From positions 169,182 to 233,181 of the forward strand of contig JAFSFH010000012.1 of the NCBI GenBank assembly GCA_017435305.1: a stretch of 64,000 nt of DNA. Direction: 5' to 3'. The DNA comes from Clostridia bacterium. Lineage in GTDB: Bacteria > Bacillota_A > Clostridia > Oscillospirales > Acutalibacteraceae. The number at the start of each line of letters is the position of its first letter. The first letter of the stretch is position 1. The notes under the pieces were generated by a model. The model searched no databases. It had not been told where the DNA came from and saw only the letters and a list, made by a program, of their open reading frames with translations. Both the position numbers and the translations under genes were made by a program. Of the stretch, positions 45,820 through 53,286 are shown piece after piece.

Positions 45820-46377
45820 ATGGATAACACGATTTATATGATTGCCTCCGACCTGCACGGGTCGGCCTATTACACCGATCAGCTGGTGGACGCCTTTCAC
45901 CGCGAGGGGGCGCACCGCCTGCTGCTGTTGGGGGACATCCTCTACCACGGCCCCCGCAATGCCCTGCCCCTGGGCTATGGCCCTAAAAAGGTCATCGCCC
46001 TGCTCAACCCGCTGGCGGATAGGATCACCTGCGTGCGGGGCAACTGCGACGCCGAGGTGGATCAGATGGTGCTGGATTTTCCGCTGATGGCGGACTATCA
46101 AGTGGTGACGGTGGACACGCAGATGCTGTTCCTCACCCACGGACACCTGTACGACAGCCACAATCCCCCGCCGGTGCGGGACGGCGACATCGTGCTGCAG
46201 GGGCACACCCACGTGCCCCTGTGCGCCCACAACCCCGGCGGCTGGTGGGAGCTGAACCCCGGCTCGGTGTCCATCCCCAAGGAGGACAGCCCCCACAGCT
46301 ATCTGCTGCTGAAGGAGGGCACCTTCTACTGGAAGACCCTGCTGGGCGAGGTATACCGCACCGCCCCGATGTTTTAA
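45820..46377 (+). CDS. yfcE: YfcE-type phosphodiesterase
   Basis: A 185-residue metallophosphoesterase closely resembling E. coli YfcE in length and sequence, including the family-specific LLGDILYHGPRNALPLGYGPKKV and VRGNCDAEVDQMVL. Metal motifs are IASDLHGS, GDxxxHG, GNCD, LTHGHLYD and QGHTHVP, ending LNPGSVSIPK. YfcE hydrolyses artificial phosphodiesters in vitro; its natural substrate is unknown. Start at 45820 after AAAGGAGCG. Convergent with a second, distinct family member. Confidence 0.92.
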   Translation: MDNTIYMIASDLHGSAYYTDQLVDAFHREGAHRLLLLGDILYHGPRNALPLGYGPKKVIALLNPLADRITCVRGNCDAEVDQMVLDFPLMADYQVVTVDTQMLFLTHGHLYDSHNPPPVRDGDIVLQGHTHVPLCAHNPGGWWELNPGSVSIPKEDSPHSYLLLKEGTFYWKTLLGEVYRTAPMF

Positions 46378-46380
46378 CGA

Positions 46381-46413
46381 AAAAAGGACTACCCGATGGG
46401 GTAGTCCTTTTTT
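46381..46413. terminator. Bidirectional terminator
   Basis: Stem AAAAAGGACTACCC/GGGTAGTCCTTTTT with T tracts on both strands, between the two convergent phosphoesterase genes. Confidence 0.92.
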
Positions 46414-46416
46414 TGT

Positions 46417-46878
46417 TTACAATTCTACGACAGCGGTGAAGATACCGCCGCCCTCAATATCCACGTAGCCGTAGGTGCCGCCGTACCCCAGACTGCCGGG
46501 GTTGAACAGATGCAATCCGTCGGCATATTCCCGATAGGGGGTGTGGGTGTGACCGAACAGGGCGATATCCGCCCCCGCCTGACGTGCCGCCAAGTCCAGG
46601 CGGTAGAGGGTGTATTTCACATCGTGCAGGTGGCCGTGGGTGAAATAAAACCGCTTGCCGCCCAAGGTCTCCTGACGGACGGGGAGGCCGCCGGCACCGA
46701 AATCGCAGTTGCCGGGAACGGTGTAAAAAGTGCGGTCGGGGTATTCATCCGCCACGTCCTCCACCTGCCGCAGACCGTCGCCGAGAAAGATCACGTGGCG
46801 GGCGGCGGGCTGCTGCTCCAGCACCTCACGCAGGCGATGCTCTCTGCCGTGGATGTCCGACACCACCAGAATCCGCAT
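46417..46878 (-). CDS. YfcE/MJ0936-family metallophosphoesterase
   Basis: A 153-residue compact phosphoesterase of the YsnB/MJ0936 type. Motifs are VVSDIHGREHRL, FLGDGLRQVED, VPGNCDFGAGG, FTHGHLHDVK and LFGHTHTPY, ending LFNPGSLGYGGTYGYVDI. It is shorter than the neighbouring YfcE and lacks the HGPRN motif, so this is a separate subfamily rather than a recent duplicate. Start at the ATG 46878 after GGAGGG. Confidence 0.92.
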   Translation of the reverse strand: MRILVVSDIHGREHRLREVLEQQPAARHVIFLGDGLRQVEDVADEYPDRTFYTVPGNCDFGAGGLPVRQETLGGKRFYFTHGHLHDVKYTLYRLDLAARQAGADIALFGHTHTPYREYADGLHLFNPGSLGYGGTYGYVDIEGGGIFTAVVEL

Positions 46879-46901
46879 ACCGTATCCCTCCCCTCGCATA
46901 A

Positions 46902-46929
46902 TTGACCTGTCGATCACATACAGTATAAC
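46902..46929 (+). promoter_or_regulatory. Promoter of the three-gene unknown operon
   Basis: -35 TTGACC (46902-46907), 16-bp spacer, -10 TATAAC (46924-46929). Confidence 0.65.
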
Positions 46930-46978
46930 ACAACCGCGGCGGCACCGCAACCGCCACCGCGAAAAAGGAGGACACGGG

Positions 46979-47197
46979 ATGAAAGAAATGCATATCTCGG
47001 AGCAGCAGGCACAACAGTTGTTGAGTCTGGCGGCTCAGAAGCTGGGGACAACGCCTGCGGAATTGGCCCGCTCACTGAATCGGGACGGCGGCGGTCTGCC
47101 CCCGCAGGTGGCGGCGCTGATGCAGGACAAGACCCGTCTGGAGGCCATCCTGCAGCAGCCGGCGGTGAAGGAACTGCTGGATAAACTGGGCGGCTAG
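46979..47197 (+). CDS. Unknown operon protein 1 (72 residues)
   Basis: Small soluble helical protein of unknown function. The sequence shows HISEQQAQQLLSLAAQKLGTTPAELARSL, a segment resembling a helix-loop-helix, then VAALMQDKTRLEAILQQPAVKELLDKLGG. The repeated short helices ending in a KLGG-type tail resemble small hypothetical proteins common in Clostridia, from memory only. AAAGGAGG is nine bases before the ATG. It is 11 bp upstream of protein 2. Confidence 0.75.
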   Translation: MKEMHISEQQAQQLLSLAAQKLGTTPAELARSLNRDGGGLPPQVAALMQDKTRLEAILQQPAVKELLDKLGG

Positions 47198-47208
47198 GGG
47201 GTGGCGCT

Positions 47209-47577
47209 GTGGACGACCTGAACGAAAAGCTGGAGCGGCTGCTGTCCGACCCCGAGGGCATCGCCAAGATCCAGGCGGCGATGTCCGCTCTGGGCGGCAC
47301 AGGGGCGGCACCCGTGCCCGAGCCCGCTCCGTCACCCGAGCCTGCTCCGTCGCCGATGCCGGATCTGACCGCTCTGACGCGGCTGATGCCGCTCATCTCC
47401 CATCTGGGAGCCGACAGTGACGACACCCGCCTGCTCCGGTCCCTGCGCCCCTATCTCCACGGACAGCGTGTGGAGCGGCTGGACGAGAGTATGCGGCTGT
47501 TACAGCTGATCAAACTCATCCCCCTGCTGCAGCAGCAGGGGGTACTGAACACGGGAGGGGACAGCCATGGCGGATGA
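47209..47577 (+). CDS. Unknown operon protein 2 (122 residues)
   Basis: Soluble protein of unknown function with a modular look: an N-terminal helix pair (MDDLNEKLERLLSDPEGIAKIQAAMSALGG), a Pro/Glu/Ser linker (VPEPAPSPEPAPSPMP) and a C-terminal helical domain (LTRLMPLISHL...DTRLLRSLRPYLHGQRVERLDESMRLLQLIKLIPLLQQQG). The start is a GTG preceded by GGGGGTG. It overlaps protein 3 by 11 bp, so translation is probably coupled. No enzyme motifs. Confidence 0.78.
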   Translation: MDDLNEKLERLLSDPEGIAKIQAAMSALGGTGAAPVPEPAPSPEPAPSPMPDLTALTRLMPLISHLGADSDDTRLLRSLRPYLHGQRVERLDESMRLLQLIKLIPLLQQQGVLNTGGDSHGG

Positions 47578-47806
47578 CATTCTGCAGATGCAACGGCAGG
47601 CGGCACGACGGGTGCAGCAGATGCAGCAGCACTCCCGTCAGGTGTTTGAGGCGCATCAGCAGGCGGATGTTCCGCCTGCGCCCACACCCACGCCCGTCCC
47701 CCACGCCGACAACGACCGTCTGCTGATTCTGGGGCTGGCACTGTTATTGTACCGCAACGGCGGGCGACCCGAATTACTTCTGGCGCTGTTGTATCTGGCG
47801 ATGTGA
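47567..47806 (+). CDS. Unknown operon protein 3 (79 residues, C-terminal membrane segment)
   Basis: Tail-anchored-like protein: a Gln/Arg-rich amphipathic helix (DDILQMQRQAARRVQQMQQHSRQVFEAHQQ, about residues 3-32), a Pro-rich linker (VPPAPTPTPVP) and a hydrophobic C-terminus (LLILGLALLLYRNGGRPELLLALLYLAM) split by a polar turn, either one membrane hairpin or two short helices. It overlaps protein 2. The shared helix-proline-linker design suggests that the three proteins form a complex. Function unknown. Confidence 0.78.
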   Translation: MADDILQMQRQAARRVQQMQQHSRQVFEAHQQADVPPAPTPTPVPHADNDRLLILGLALLLYRNGGRPELLLALLYLAM

Positions 47807-47843
47807 GCGCCCCCTTGCAATTTCAGAGAGAAGCGAGTATAAT

Positions 47844-47877
47844 AAAAGGCGGTGAAGCCAACGCTTCACCGCCTTTT
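47844..47877. terminator. Bidirectional terminator
   Basis: Stem AAAAGGCGGTGAAG/CTTCACCGCCTTTT between the unknown operon and the convergent XRE gene. Confidence 0.9.
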
Positions 47878-47887
47878 GCATTTTTAA

Positions 47888-48553
47888 TTATAAATCCTTC
47901 TCCGCCGTGTGCAGGAGATTCAGCAGGGAGGAGGCAAACTGGGGATACTGCTTTTGAAGGTCGTCCGGCAGCACGTCCGGCAGACGATCCTCCAGCGCCA
48001 GCTGTCGGGACAGATGACCCACCTCGGTCACCGCCGACGCCACCGCACCCACCGATGCGGTCTGATAGCGATAATCCTCCACCGAGAACATAGCCCGCGG
48101 ATTCTTCTGATTGGCGGAATACATCTGGCGGAACACCAGATAGGTGGTCTGGATCAGCGCCTCCGACACCTGGGCGGTCAGCGCCTTATCGTTGCACTTC
48201 TGCAACATATCGAACAAAATGTGCAGAGAGTTGATCACCAGCTTCTTATTCAGCACCGGCAGCACACCGGCGGCGGTCATACGGCTGTCCCGCACGTTGG
48301 GGTCGGTGTCGGGGATCTCCTCCACCGCGATCATAGTGCCGGACTTATCCGCCGTGCGACCCAGCAGATAGTCGCAGGATACGCCGTAATAATCGGCAGC
48401 CGCCACCACGAAGTCCAGTCCGCACTCGCGGATGCCCTTTTCGTAATGGGACAGCAGAGCCTGGGAAATGTGCAGGTCTGCGGCCGCCTGCTTCTGGCTG
48501 ATGCCGCGCTCTTTACGCAGCAGGATCATCATACGGGGAAAAGCGGCATTCAT
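47888..48553 (-). CDS. XRE-family transcriptional regulator with C-terminal helical domain
   Basis: A 221-residue regulator. The N-terminal Cro/C1 HTH (LLRKERGISQKQAAADLHISQALLSHYEKGIRECGLDFVVAAADYYGVSCDYLLGRT, about 10-67) is followed by a roughly 150-residue helical domain with no recognised ligand site (VINSLHILFDMLQKCNDKALTAQVSEALIQTTYLVFRQMY...). ATG at 48553 has AGGAGGTG upstream. Divergent from the histidine phosphatase. Targets unknown. Confidence 0.9.
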   Translation of the reverse strand: MNAAFPRMMILLRKERGISQKQAAADLHISQALLSHYEKGIRECGLDFVVAAADYYGVSCDYLLGRTADKSGTMIAVEEIPDTDPNVRDSRMTAAGVLPVLNKKLVINSLHILFDMLQKCNDKALTAQVSEALIQTTYLVFRQMYSANQKNPRAMFSVEDYRYQTASVGAVASAVTEVGHLSRQLALEDRLPDVLPDDLQKQYPQFASSLLNLLHTAEKDL

Positions 48554-48606
48554 GCGCGGCACCTCCTGATAAAACTCCCCCCTACTCCGTAGGGGGTGCA
48601 TTGGCT

Positions 48607-48636
48607 ATTCTACTCTATTTCCCCGCCGCGTGTCAA
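48607..48636 (-). promoter_or_regulatory. Promoter of the 48553 XRE gene
   Basis: Minus-strand -35 TTGACA (48636-48631), 18-bp spacer, -10 TAGAAT (48612-48607). Confidence 0.8.
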
Positions 48637-48691
48637 GGAAAATTTTACAGATAGTTGAATTTTTTAAGACTTTTTTTACAAGGAGTATCTT

Positions 48692-49309
48692 ATGAAGACC
48701 TACAAGATCCATCTCATCCGCCACGGACTCACCGAGGCCAACGCCGACGGACGGTATATCGGGCGCACCGATCTGCCCCTCTCCCCCGAGGGGTTGGCGG
48801 CGCTGCTGGCGCTCAAGGAGAAGTATCAGTACCCCGGCGGCGTGCGGTATTTCACCAGCCCCCTGAGCCGCTGTCGGCAGACCCTGGAGGTGCTGTATCC
48901 CGGCTGTCAGCCGGAGGTGGTGGACGGTCTGGCGGAGTGCGACTTCGGCGAATGGGAGGGGCGCAGTATCCGCGACCTGAAAAACGACCCCCGCTTTATC
49001 CGCTGGGTGGAACGGGCGGACAACGGCATCCCCGGCGGCGAGGACAGTGAGGCCTTCCGCGCCCGCGTGTGCGCCGCCTTTGAGGGGCTGGTCAACGACC
49101 TCATCCACAGCGGTGACACCGAGGCGGTGGTGTGCACCCATGGCGGCGTCATCACCATGCTGATGCAGCTGTACGGTCTGCCCCGTCTGGACCCCAAGGA
49201 TTGCCTGACCGCCCCCGGTCAGGGCTTTACGCTGCGGGTGACACCCTCCATCTGGATGAACGAGCCCCTAGCCGAGGCGCTGTGTATTATTCCGTGGGAG
49301 AAAGAATAA
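48692..49309 (+). CDS. Histidine phosphatase family protein
   Basis: A 205-residue member of histidine phosphatase clade 1 (phosphoglycerate mutase/alpha-ribazole phosphatase fold). The phospho-acceptor is in LIRHGLTEANADGRYIGRTDLPLSPEG (His10), with YFTSPLSRCRQTLEVL, LAECDFGEWEGR, GIPGGEDSEAFRARV and the second catalytic His in VVCTHGGVIT. The sequence favours a small-molecule phosphatase over a mutase; the substrate is unknown. AAGGAGTATCTT precedes the ATG. Confidence 0.9.
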   Translation: MKTYKIHLIRHGLTEANADGRYIGRTDLPLSPEGLAALLALKEKYQYPGGVRYFTSPLSRCRQTLEVLYPGCQPEVVDGLAECDFGEWEGRSIRDLKNDPRFIRWVERADNGIPGGEDSEAFRARVCAAFEGLVNDLIHSGDTEAVVCTHGGVITMLMQLYGLPRLDPKDCLTAPGQGFTLRVTPSIWMNEPLAEALCIIPWEKE

Positions 49310-49345
49310 CAAACAATTTTTCTTATATAAAAAATAAAAAAAGTA

Positions 49346-49374
49346 TTTACAACTTAAAAAAGGTGTGTTATACT
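49346..49374 (+). promoter_or_regulatory. Promoter of the SPQTG surface-protein gene
   Basis: -35 TTTACA (49346-49351), 17-bp spacer, -10 TATACT (49369-49374). Confidence 0.75.
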
Positions 49375-49412
49375 CAATTGTACGAATATGCAATATTGGA
49401 GGTTGCAGTGTT

Positions 49413-49895
49413 ATGAAAAAGATTTTTGCTATTGTTTTGGCTGTTGTGCTGGTTATGACCCTGTCCGTCAGCGTGTTTGCCGCCGGTTCCAGCCCCGAGG
49501 GCGTCAGCTACTATAAGGTCCAGATCATCAACGGCAACGGCGCCGAGACCGAAACCATTAAGGTTCCCGTCGGCGACGAGATCACCCTGAAGGCCGATCC
49601 CGACAAGGGCGACTTCGACGGTTGGGAGATCTACAAGGCCGATGGCTCCGCCGCTGTGAAGGGCAAGGATTACGACATCGTGTCCGGCTCTCTGAACGGC
49701 TCTCCCCTGGTCATCATCCCCAGCGCTAACCTGATCATCACTGGTAACTACGACGGTGAGGATACCGATTTCGAGATCGATAACGGCGAGGCCACCTCTC
49801 CCCAGACCGGCGACGTTGCCGTGTATGCTCTGGGTGCTGTGATGGTTCTGGCTCTGGCCGGTGCCGCTGTGGCTAAGAAGCAGCTGGCGAAATAA
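49413..49895 (+). CDS. Small cell-wall-anchored surface protein (SPQTG sortase signal)
   Basis: A 160-residue exported protein: signal peptide MKKIFAIVLAVVLVMTLSVSVFA with a likely cut after FA-A, a compact beta-rich middle (about 25-125; VPVGDEITLKADPDKGDFDGWEIYK resembles InlB B-repeat-like folds) and a sorting signal SPQTG at about residues 129-133, followed by a hydrophobic stretch and the basic tail KKQLAK. It sits beside a class B sortase. Gene usage of GCT/GTT codons is higher than its neighbours, typical of high expression. Confidence 0.88.
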   Translation: MKKIFAIVLAVVLVMTLSVSVFAAGSSPEGVSYYKVQIINGNGAETETIKVPVGDEITLKADPDKGDFDGWEIYKADGSAAVKGKDYDIVSGSLNGSPLVIIPSANLIITGNYDGEDTDFEIDNGEATSPQTGDVAVYALGAVMVLALAGAAVAKKQLAK

Positions 49896-49907
49896 TTCCC
49901 GCAGATA

Positions 49908-49940
49908 AAACACGGTGATGGATGTCATCACCGTGTTTTT
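49908..49940 (+). terminator. Surface-protein gene terminator
   Basis: Stem ACACGGTGATG/CATCACCGTGT followed by seven T residues, 13 bp after the stop. Confidence 0.92.
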
Positions 49941-49948
49941 TTGCACCC

Positions 49949-49977
49949 TTGACGAGGGGGTTGTTTTCTTATATAAT
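49949..49977 (+). promoter_or_regulatory. srtB-LCP operon promoter
   Basis: -35 TTGACG (49949-49954), 17-bp spacer, -10 TATAAT (49972-49977). Confidence 0.88.
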
Positions 49978-50009
49978 AAGGAATGTATTTTATGAAAGGA
50001 GTGACCGCT

Positions 50010-50780
50010 GTGGCTGAGGAGAAGAAACGTCGCCGCCGATGGCTGATTATACTCATCCTGTGTCTGTTGCTGTTTGTCATCGCGCTGGGACTGCTGGCGT
50101 GGCATCTGTGGCCAGGGAATACGCCTGCCCCCGTGCCGGACGAACCCACCGCCCCCACCACCACGACCACCACGGCGGTACCGCTGCCGGACAACCCCAT
50201 CGACTTCGCCGCCAAGCAGGCGGAGAATCCCCACATCGTAGGCTGGATCGAGATACCCGGCACGGTGATCGATTACCCTGTGCTGCAGAGCGGCAACGAC
50301 GTGCCGGAGAATTTTTATCTGGATCACGACGAGAACCGCAAATACAAATTCGCCGGCAGCATCTATATGCAGCAGATGAATCGGGCGGATTTCACCCATC
50401 CCAACACGGTGCTGTACGGGCACAATATGCGCAACGGCTCTATGTTCGCTGCCCTGCGCAAATACCGCGACAAGGAGTTCTTTGACGAACACCAGTACAT
50501 CTACGTATACACCCCCGGGCACATCCTCACCTATCGCATCTACTCCGCCTTTGTATACGATAACCGTCACATACTCAATTCCTTCAATTTCTCCAAACCG
50601 GAGGAATATCAACTGTTTCTGGATCAGAGTCTGAATCCCCGGTCCATGACCAAGCAGGTGCGGGAGGGCGTCACGGTCACCACCGACGACCGCATCATCA
50701 CCCTGAGCACCTGCACCGGCAACAACCGGGAACGCTATCTCGTAGAGGGGGTGCTCATTGATGACCAACCAACAAAATGA
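50010..50780 (+). CDS. srtB: Class B sortase
   Basis: A 256-residue transpeptidase anchored by an N-terminal membrane helix (WLIILILCLLLFVIALGLLAW) after a basic cytoplasmic patch (KKRRRR), with a Pro/Thr linker. The class B catalytic domain has NPHIVGWIEIPGTVIDYPVLQ, the catalytic His in TVLYGHNMRNGSMF, the Cys in ITLSTCT and the Arg in ERYLVEG. The start is a GTG at 50010 with AAAGGAG eight bases upstream. The adjacent SPQTG protein is the obvious substrate candidate. It overlaps the LCP gene by 20 bp. Confidence 0.93.
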   Translation: MAEEKKRRRRWLIILILCLLLFVIALGLLAWHLWPGNTPAPVPDEPTAPTTTTTTAVPLPDNPIDFAAKQAENPHIVGWIEIPGTVIDYPVLQSGNDVPENFYLDHDENRKYKFAGSIYMQQMNRADFTHPNTVLYGHNMRNGSMFAALRKYRDKEFFDEHQYIYVYTPGHILTYRIYSAFVYDNRHILNSFNFSKPEEYQLFLDQSLNPRSMTKQVREGVTVTTDDRIITLSTCTGNNRERYLVEGVLIDDQPTK

Positions 50781-51927
50781 TTCGCCGAATTTAGAGGAGC
50801 TGCTCATCCAACCGGAGCCGACCCCCACGGAGCAGCCGACCCCCCGCAAGAAATCCAAGGTCAAGCGGGTGATACTCATCATCCTGCTGGTGCTGCTGGT
50901 GCTGCTGTTGCTGCTGGGCGGATGGATCTGGTGGATGTATCAGCAGGGACAAAAGGATCTGCTGGATACCGAGCCCCCCGTTATCACCCCGCCGGAGGAA
51001 GTGATCGACAATAGCGACGGCGACACGGTGGTGTATCAGGGCGTCACCTACAAATACAATTACGACGTCACCGCCGTGCTGGTGATGGGCATTGATAAAG
51101 AGGACATTCAGGAGGACGGCGGGTACGGTCAGAACGGTCAGGCGGACAGCCTGTTCCTGGCCACCCTGGACACCAAAACCGGCGACATCCACATTATCCC
51201 CATCTCCCGCGAGGTGATGGTGGACGTGGATCAGTATGCGGTGGACGGCACCTATCTGGGTGTCACCAACACCCAGCTGTGTCTGGCCTACGCCTATGCC
51301 GCCGACGGCGAGGAGGGCTGTGAAAACGTGGCCCGCTCGGTGAGCCGTCTGCTGTACGGTGCCCCCATCAACAGCTTCGTGGCCATCGATATGGACGGCG
51401 TGCGCGCCATCACCGATGCGGTGGGCGGCGTCACCGTCACCGCCAAGGACACCATCCGCGACCCCTTCTACAAGCACATCATCTGCACCGAGGGCAAGGA
51501 GGTCACCCTCCGCGGCAAGGACACCCTGACCTATCTGCGACATCGGAGCACCGACGCCAACGGCAACAACCTCCGTATGCAGCGGATGCGCCAGTTCTTC
51601 AACGCCTTTATCGCCAAGGCCGGCGGCAAGGTGAAGAAGGACCCCACCCTGCTGGCAAAATACTACAATACCGTATCCCCCTACGTCATCACCGACATCT
51701 CCTTGTCCAAGATGACCTATCTGGCGGGCTGCACCCTCTCCGGCAGCAGCTGGAGCAACCCCACCTACCACTCCATCTCCGGCACCTCGGTGGCGGGTGA
51801 GGAGCACAACGAATTCCACGCGGATCCGACCTCTGTCTACGAGGCGGTGCTGGCCGCCTTCTACACCCCTGTAGAGAGCGCTACCACCACGACCACCACC
51901 GCCGCCACTACTGCGACGGCAGAATAA
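50761..51927 (+). CDS. LytR-CpsA-Psr (LCP) family glycopolymer transferase
   Basis: A 388-residue type II membrane protein: cytoplasmic acidic/proline N-terminus, basic patch RKKSKVKR, a very hydrophobic helix (VILIILLVLLVLLLLLGGWIWWM), then the LCP domain with VLVMGIDK, ADSLFLATLDTKTGDIHIIPISREVMVDV, INSFVAIDMDGVRAITDAVGGVTVTA and LTYLRHRSTDANGNNLRMQRMRQFF. LCP enzymes attach teichoic acids or capsule to peptidoglycan. The tail is a Thr/Ala-rich low-complexity stretch. Start overlaps the sortase end. Confidence 0.93.
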   Translation: MTNQQNDSPNLEELLIQPEPTPTEQPTPRKKSKVKRVILIILLVLLVLLLLLGGWIWWMYQQGQKDLLDTEPPVITPPEEVIDNSDGDTVVYQGVTYKYNYDVTAVLVMGIDKEDIQEDGGYGQNGQADSLFLATLDTKTGDIHIIPISREVMVDVDQYAVDGTYLGVTNTQLCLAYAYAADGEEGCENVARSVSRLLYGAPINSFVAIDMDGVRAITDAVGGVTVTAKDTIRDPFYKHIICTEGKEVTLRGKDTLTYLRHRSTDANGNNLRMQRMRQFFNAFIAKAGGKVKKDPTLLAKYYNTVSPYVITDISLSKMTYLAGCTLSGSSWSNPTYHSISGTSVAGEEHNEFHADPTSVYEAVLAAFYTPVESATTTTTTAATTATAE

Positions 51928-51988
51928 ACCACAGCATATTGCACAATATTTTCCGCCCGACGAGAGGGATAATTTTTTAACAAAACTA

Positions 51989-52017
51989 TTGCTCTATCGG
52001 GGAAAATGCTCTATAAT
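51989..52017 (+). promoter_or_regulatory. fba promoter
   Basis: -35 TTGCTC (51989-51994), 17-bp spacer, -10 TATAAT (52012-52017). Confidence 0.82.
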
Positions 52018-52057
52018 AAGGATGTCTTAAAAACACACCATCAAGGAGGAACAAACT

Positions 52058-52993
52058 ATGGCACTCGTAAACACCAAAGAAATGTTCAAGAAGGCCTACG
52101 AGGGCGGCTACGCCATCGGCGCTTTCAACGTCAACAACATGGAGATCATCCAGGGTATCGTTGACGCCTGCAAGGAGCTGAACAGCCCCGTTATCCTGCA
52201 GGTTTCCGGCTCTGCCCGTAAGTATGCCCGTCACGCCTATCTGTACAGCATGGTCAAGACCGCCGCTGAGGAGACCGGTCTGCCCATCGCCCTGCACCTG
52301 GACCACGGCTCCAGCTTTGAGCTGTGCAAGGAGTGCATCGACGGCGGTTTCACCTCCGTGATGATCGACGGCTCCCACCTGCCCTATGAGGAGAACGTGG
52401 AGCTGACCAAGAAGGTTGTGGAGTATGCCCACGCCCACGGCGTCACCGTCGAGGGTGAGCTGGGTCAGCTGGCCGGCGTGGAGGACGAGGTCAGCGTGGA
52501 GGCCGACAAGGCTCAGTACACCGACCCCGATCAGGTCGAGGATTTCGTCACCCGCACCGGCGTGGACTCCTTGGCCATCGCCATCGGCACCAGCCACGGC
52601 GCCTTCAAGTTTAAGCCCGGTCAGAACCCCCAGCTGCGCTTTGACATCCTGCAGGAGGTTATGGACCGTCTGCCCGGCTTCCCCATCGTGCTGCACGGCG
52701 CCTCCTCTGTGATGCAGGAGTACGTGGCCACCGTCAACCAGTACGGCGGTCAGATGGCGGACGCCATCGGCATCCCCGAGGATATGCTGCGCCAGGCTGC
52801 CAAGATGGCTGTCTGCAAGATCAACGTGGACTCTGACCTGCGTCTGGCTCTGACCGCCGGCATCCGCAAGCACCTGGCTGAGGAGCCCACCCACTTCGAT
52901 CCCCGTCAGTATCTGGGCGACGGCCGTGCCAACATCACCGCCGTGGTCAAACACAAGATCGAGAACATTCTGGGCAGCGCCGACCGCGCCTGA
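52058..52993 (+). CDS. fba: Fructose-bisphosphate aldolase, class II
   Basis: Zinc-dependent aldolase of glycolysis and gluconeogenesis, 311 residues. Landmarks are YAIGAFNVNNMEIIQGIVDACKE, IALHLDHGSSFELCKECIDGGFTSVMIDGSHLP with the zinc His and catalytic Asp, VEGELGQLAGVEDEV, AIAIGTSHGAFKF, IVLHGASSV and ICKINVDSDLRLA-like VCKINVDSDLRLAL. It has a strong AAGGAGGAAC site and the GCT/GTT-rich codon usage of highly expressed genes. Monocistronic. Confidence 0.97.
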   Translation: MALVNTKEMFKKAYEGGYAIGAFNVNNMEIIQGIVDACKELNSPVILQVSGSARKYARHAYLYSMVKTAAEETGLPIALHLDHGSSFELCKECIDGGFTSVMIDGSHLPYEENVELTKKVVEYAHAHGVTVEGELGQLAGVEDEVSVEADKAQYTDPDQVEDFVTRTGVDSLAIAIGTSHGAFKFKPGQNPQLRFDILQEVMDRLPGFPIVLHGASSVMQEYVATVNQYGGQMADAIGIPEDMLRQAAKMAVCKINVDSDLRLALTAGIRKHLAEEPTHFDPRQYLGDGRANITAVVKHKIENILGSADRA

Positions 52994-53011
52994 TTAAAAG
53001 TATGACCGACA

Positions 53012-53047
53012 CAGGCGCAGAGGAATTCTCTGCGCCTGCTTTACTTT
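53012..53047 (+). terminator. fba terminator
   Basis: Stem CAGGCGCAGAG/CTCTGCGCCTG with a 5-nt loop followed by CTTTACTTTT. Confidence 0.85.
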
Positions 53048-53055
53048 TAGACGAT

Positions 53056-53256
53056 GGGGCTCCCTTTCGTCAGCCGACGAAGTCGGCGTGCCTCCCTTGC
53101 CTAAAGGGAGGTGCCCGAGACGACGTTCAGCGGAGCTGAAGTTGACGAGGGCGGAGGGATAGTCGCCCGCAGGGCGATATGCCGCAAAGCGGCATAGAAT
53201 CCCCCAGTCTTTTTGCCTGCGGCAAAAATCCAGCCCCCTTTAGGCAAGGGGGCCTT
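53056..53256 (+). repeat. Variable-hairpin intergenic cassette 4
   Basis: The most elaborate cassette, filling the gap between fba and coaX. GCCGAC-gaa-GTCGGC, then GCCTCCCTT...AAAGGGAGGTG, hairpin TTCAGC-gga-GCTGAA (53126-53140), GGGCGGAGGGAT, hairpins TCGCCC-gca-GGGCGA (53163-53177) and TGCCGC-aaa-GCGGCA (53180-53194), then ATCCCCCAGTC, hairpin TTTTTGCC-tgc-GGCAAAAA (53210-53228) and CAGCCCCCTT...AAGGGGGCC. The backbone matches cassette 3. No ORF is plausible. Confidence 0.8.
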
Positions 53257-53286
53257 CATCCTACATCACCGTTAGGAGGTATCCTT

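Noticed and set aside
49365..49412. Upstream extension of the SPQTG protein
   Set aside because: The longer reading lies over the promoter -10 and leader, and would bury the signal peptide; the ATG at 49413 gives a proper signal sequence.
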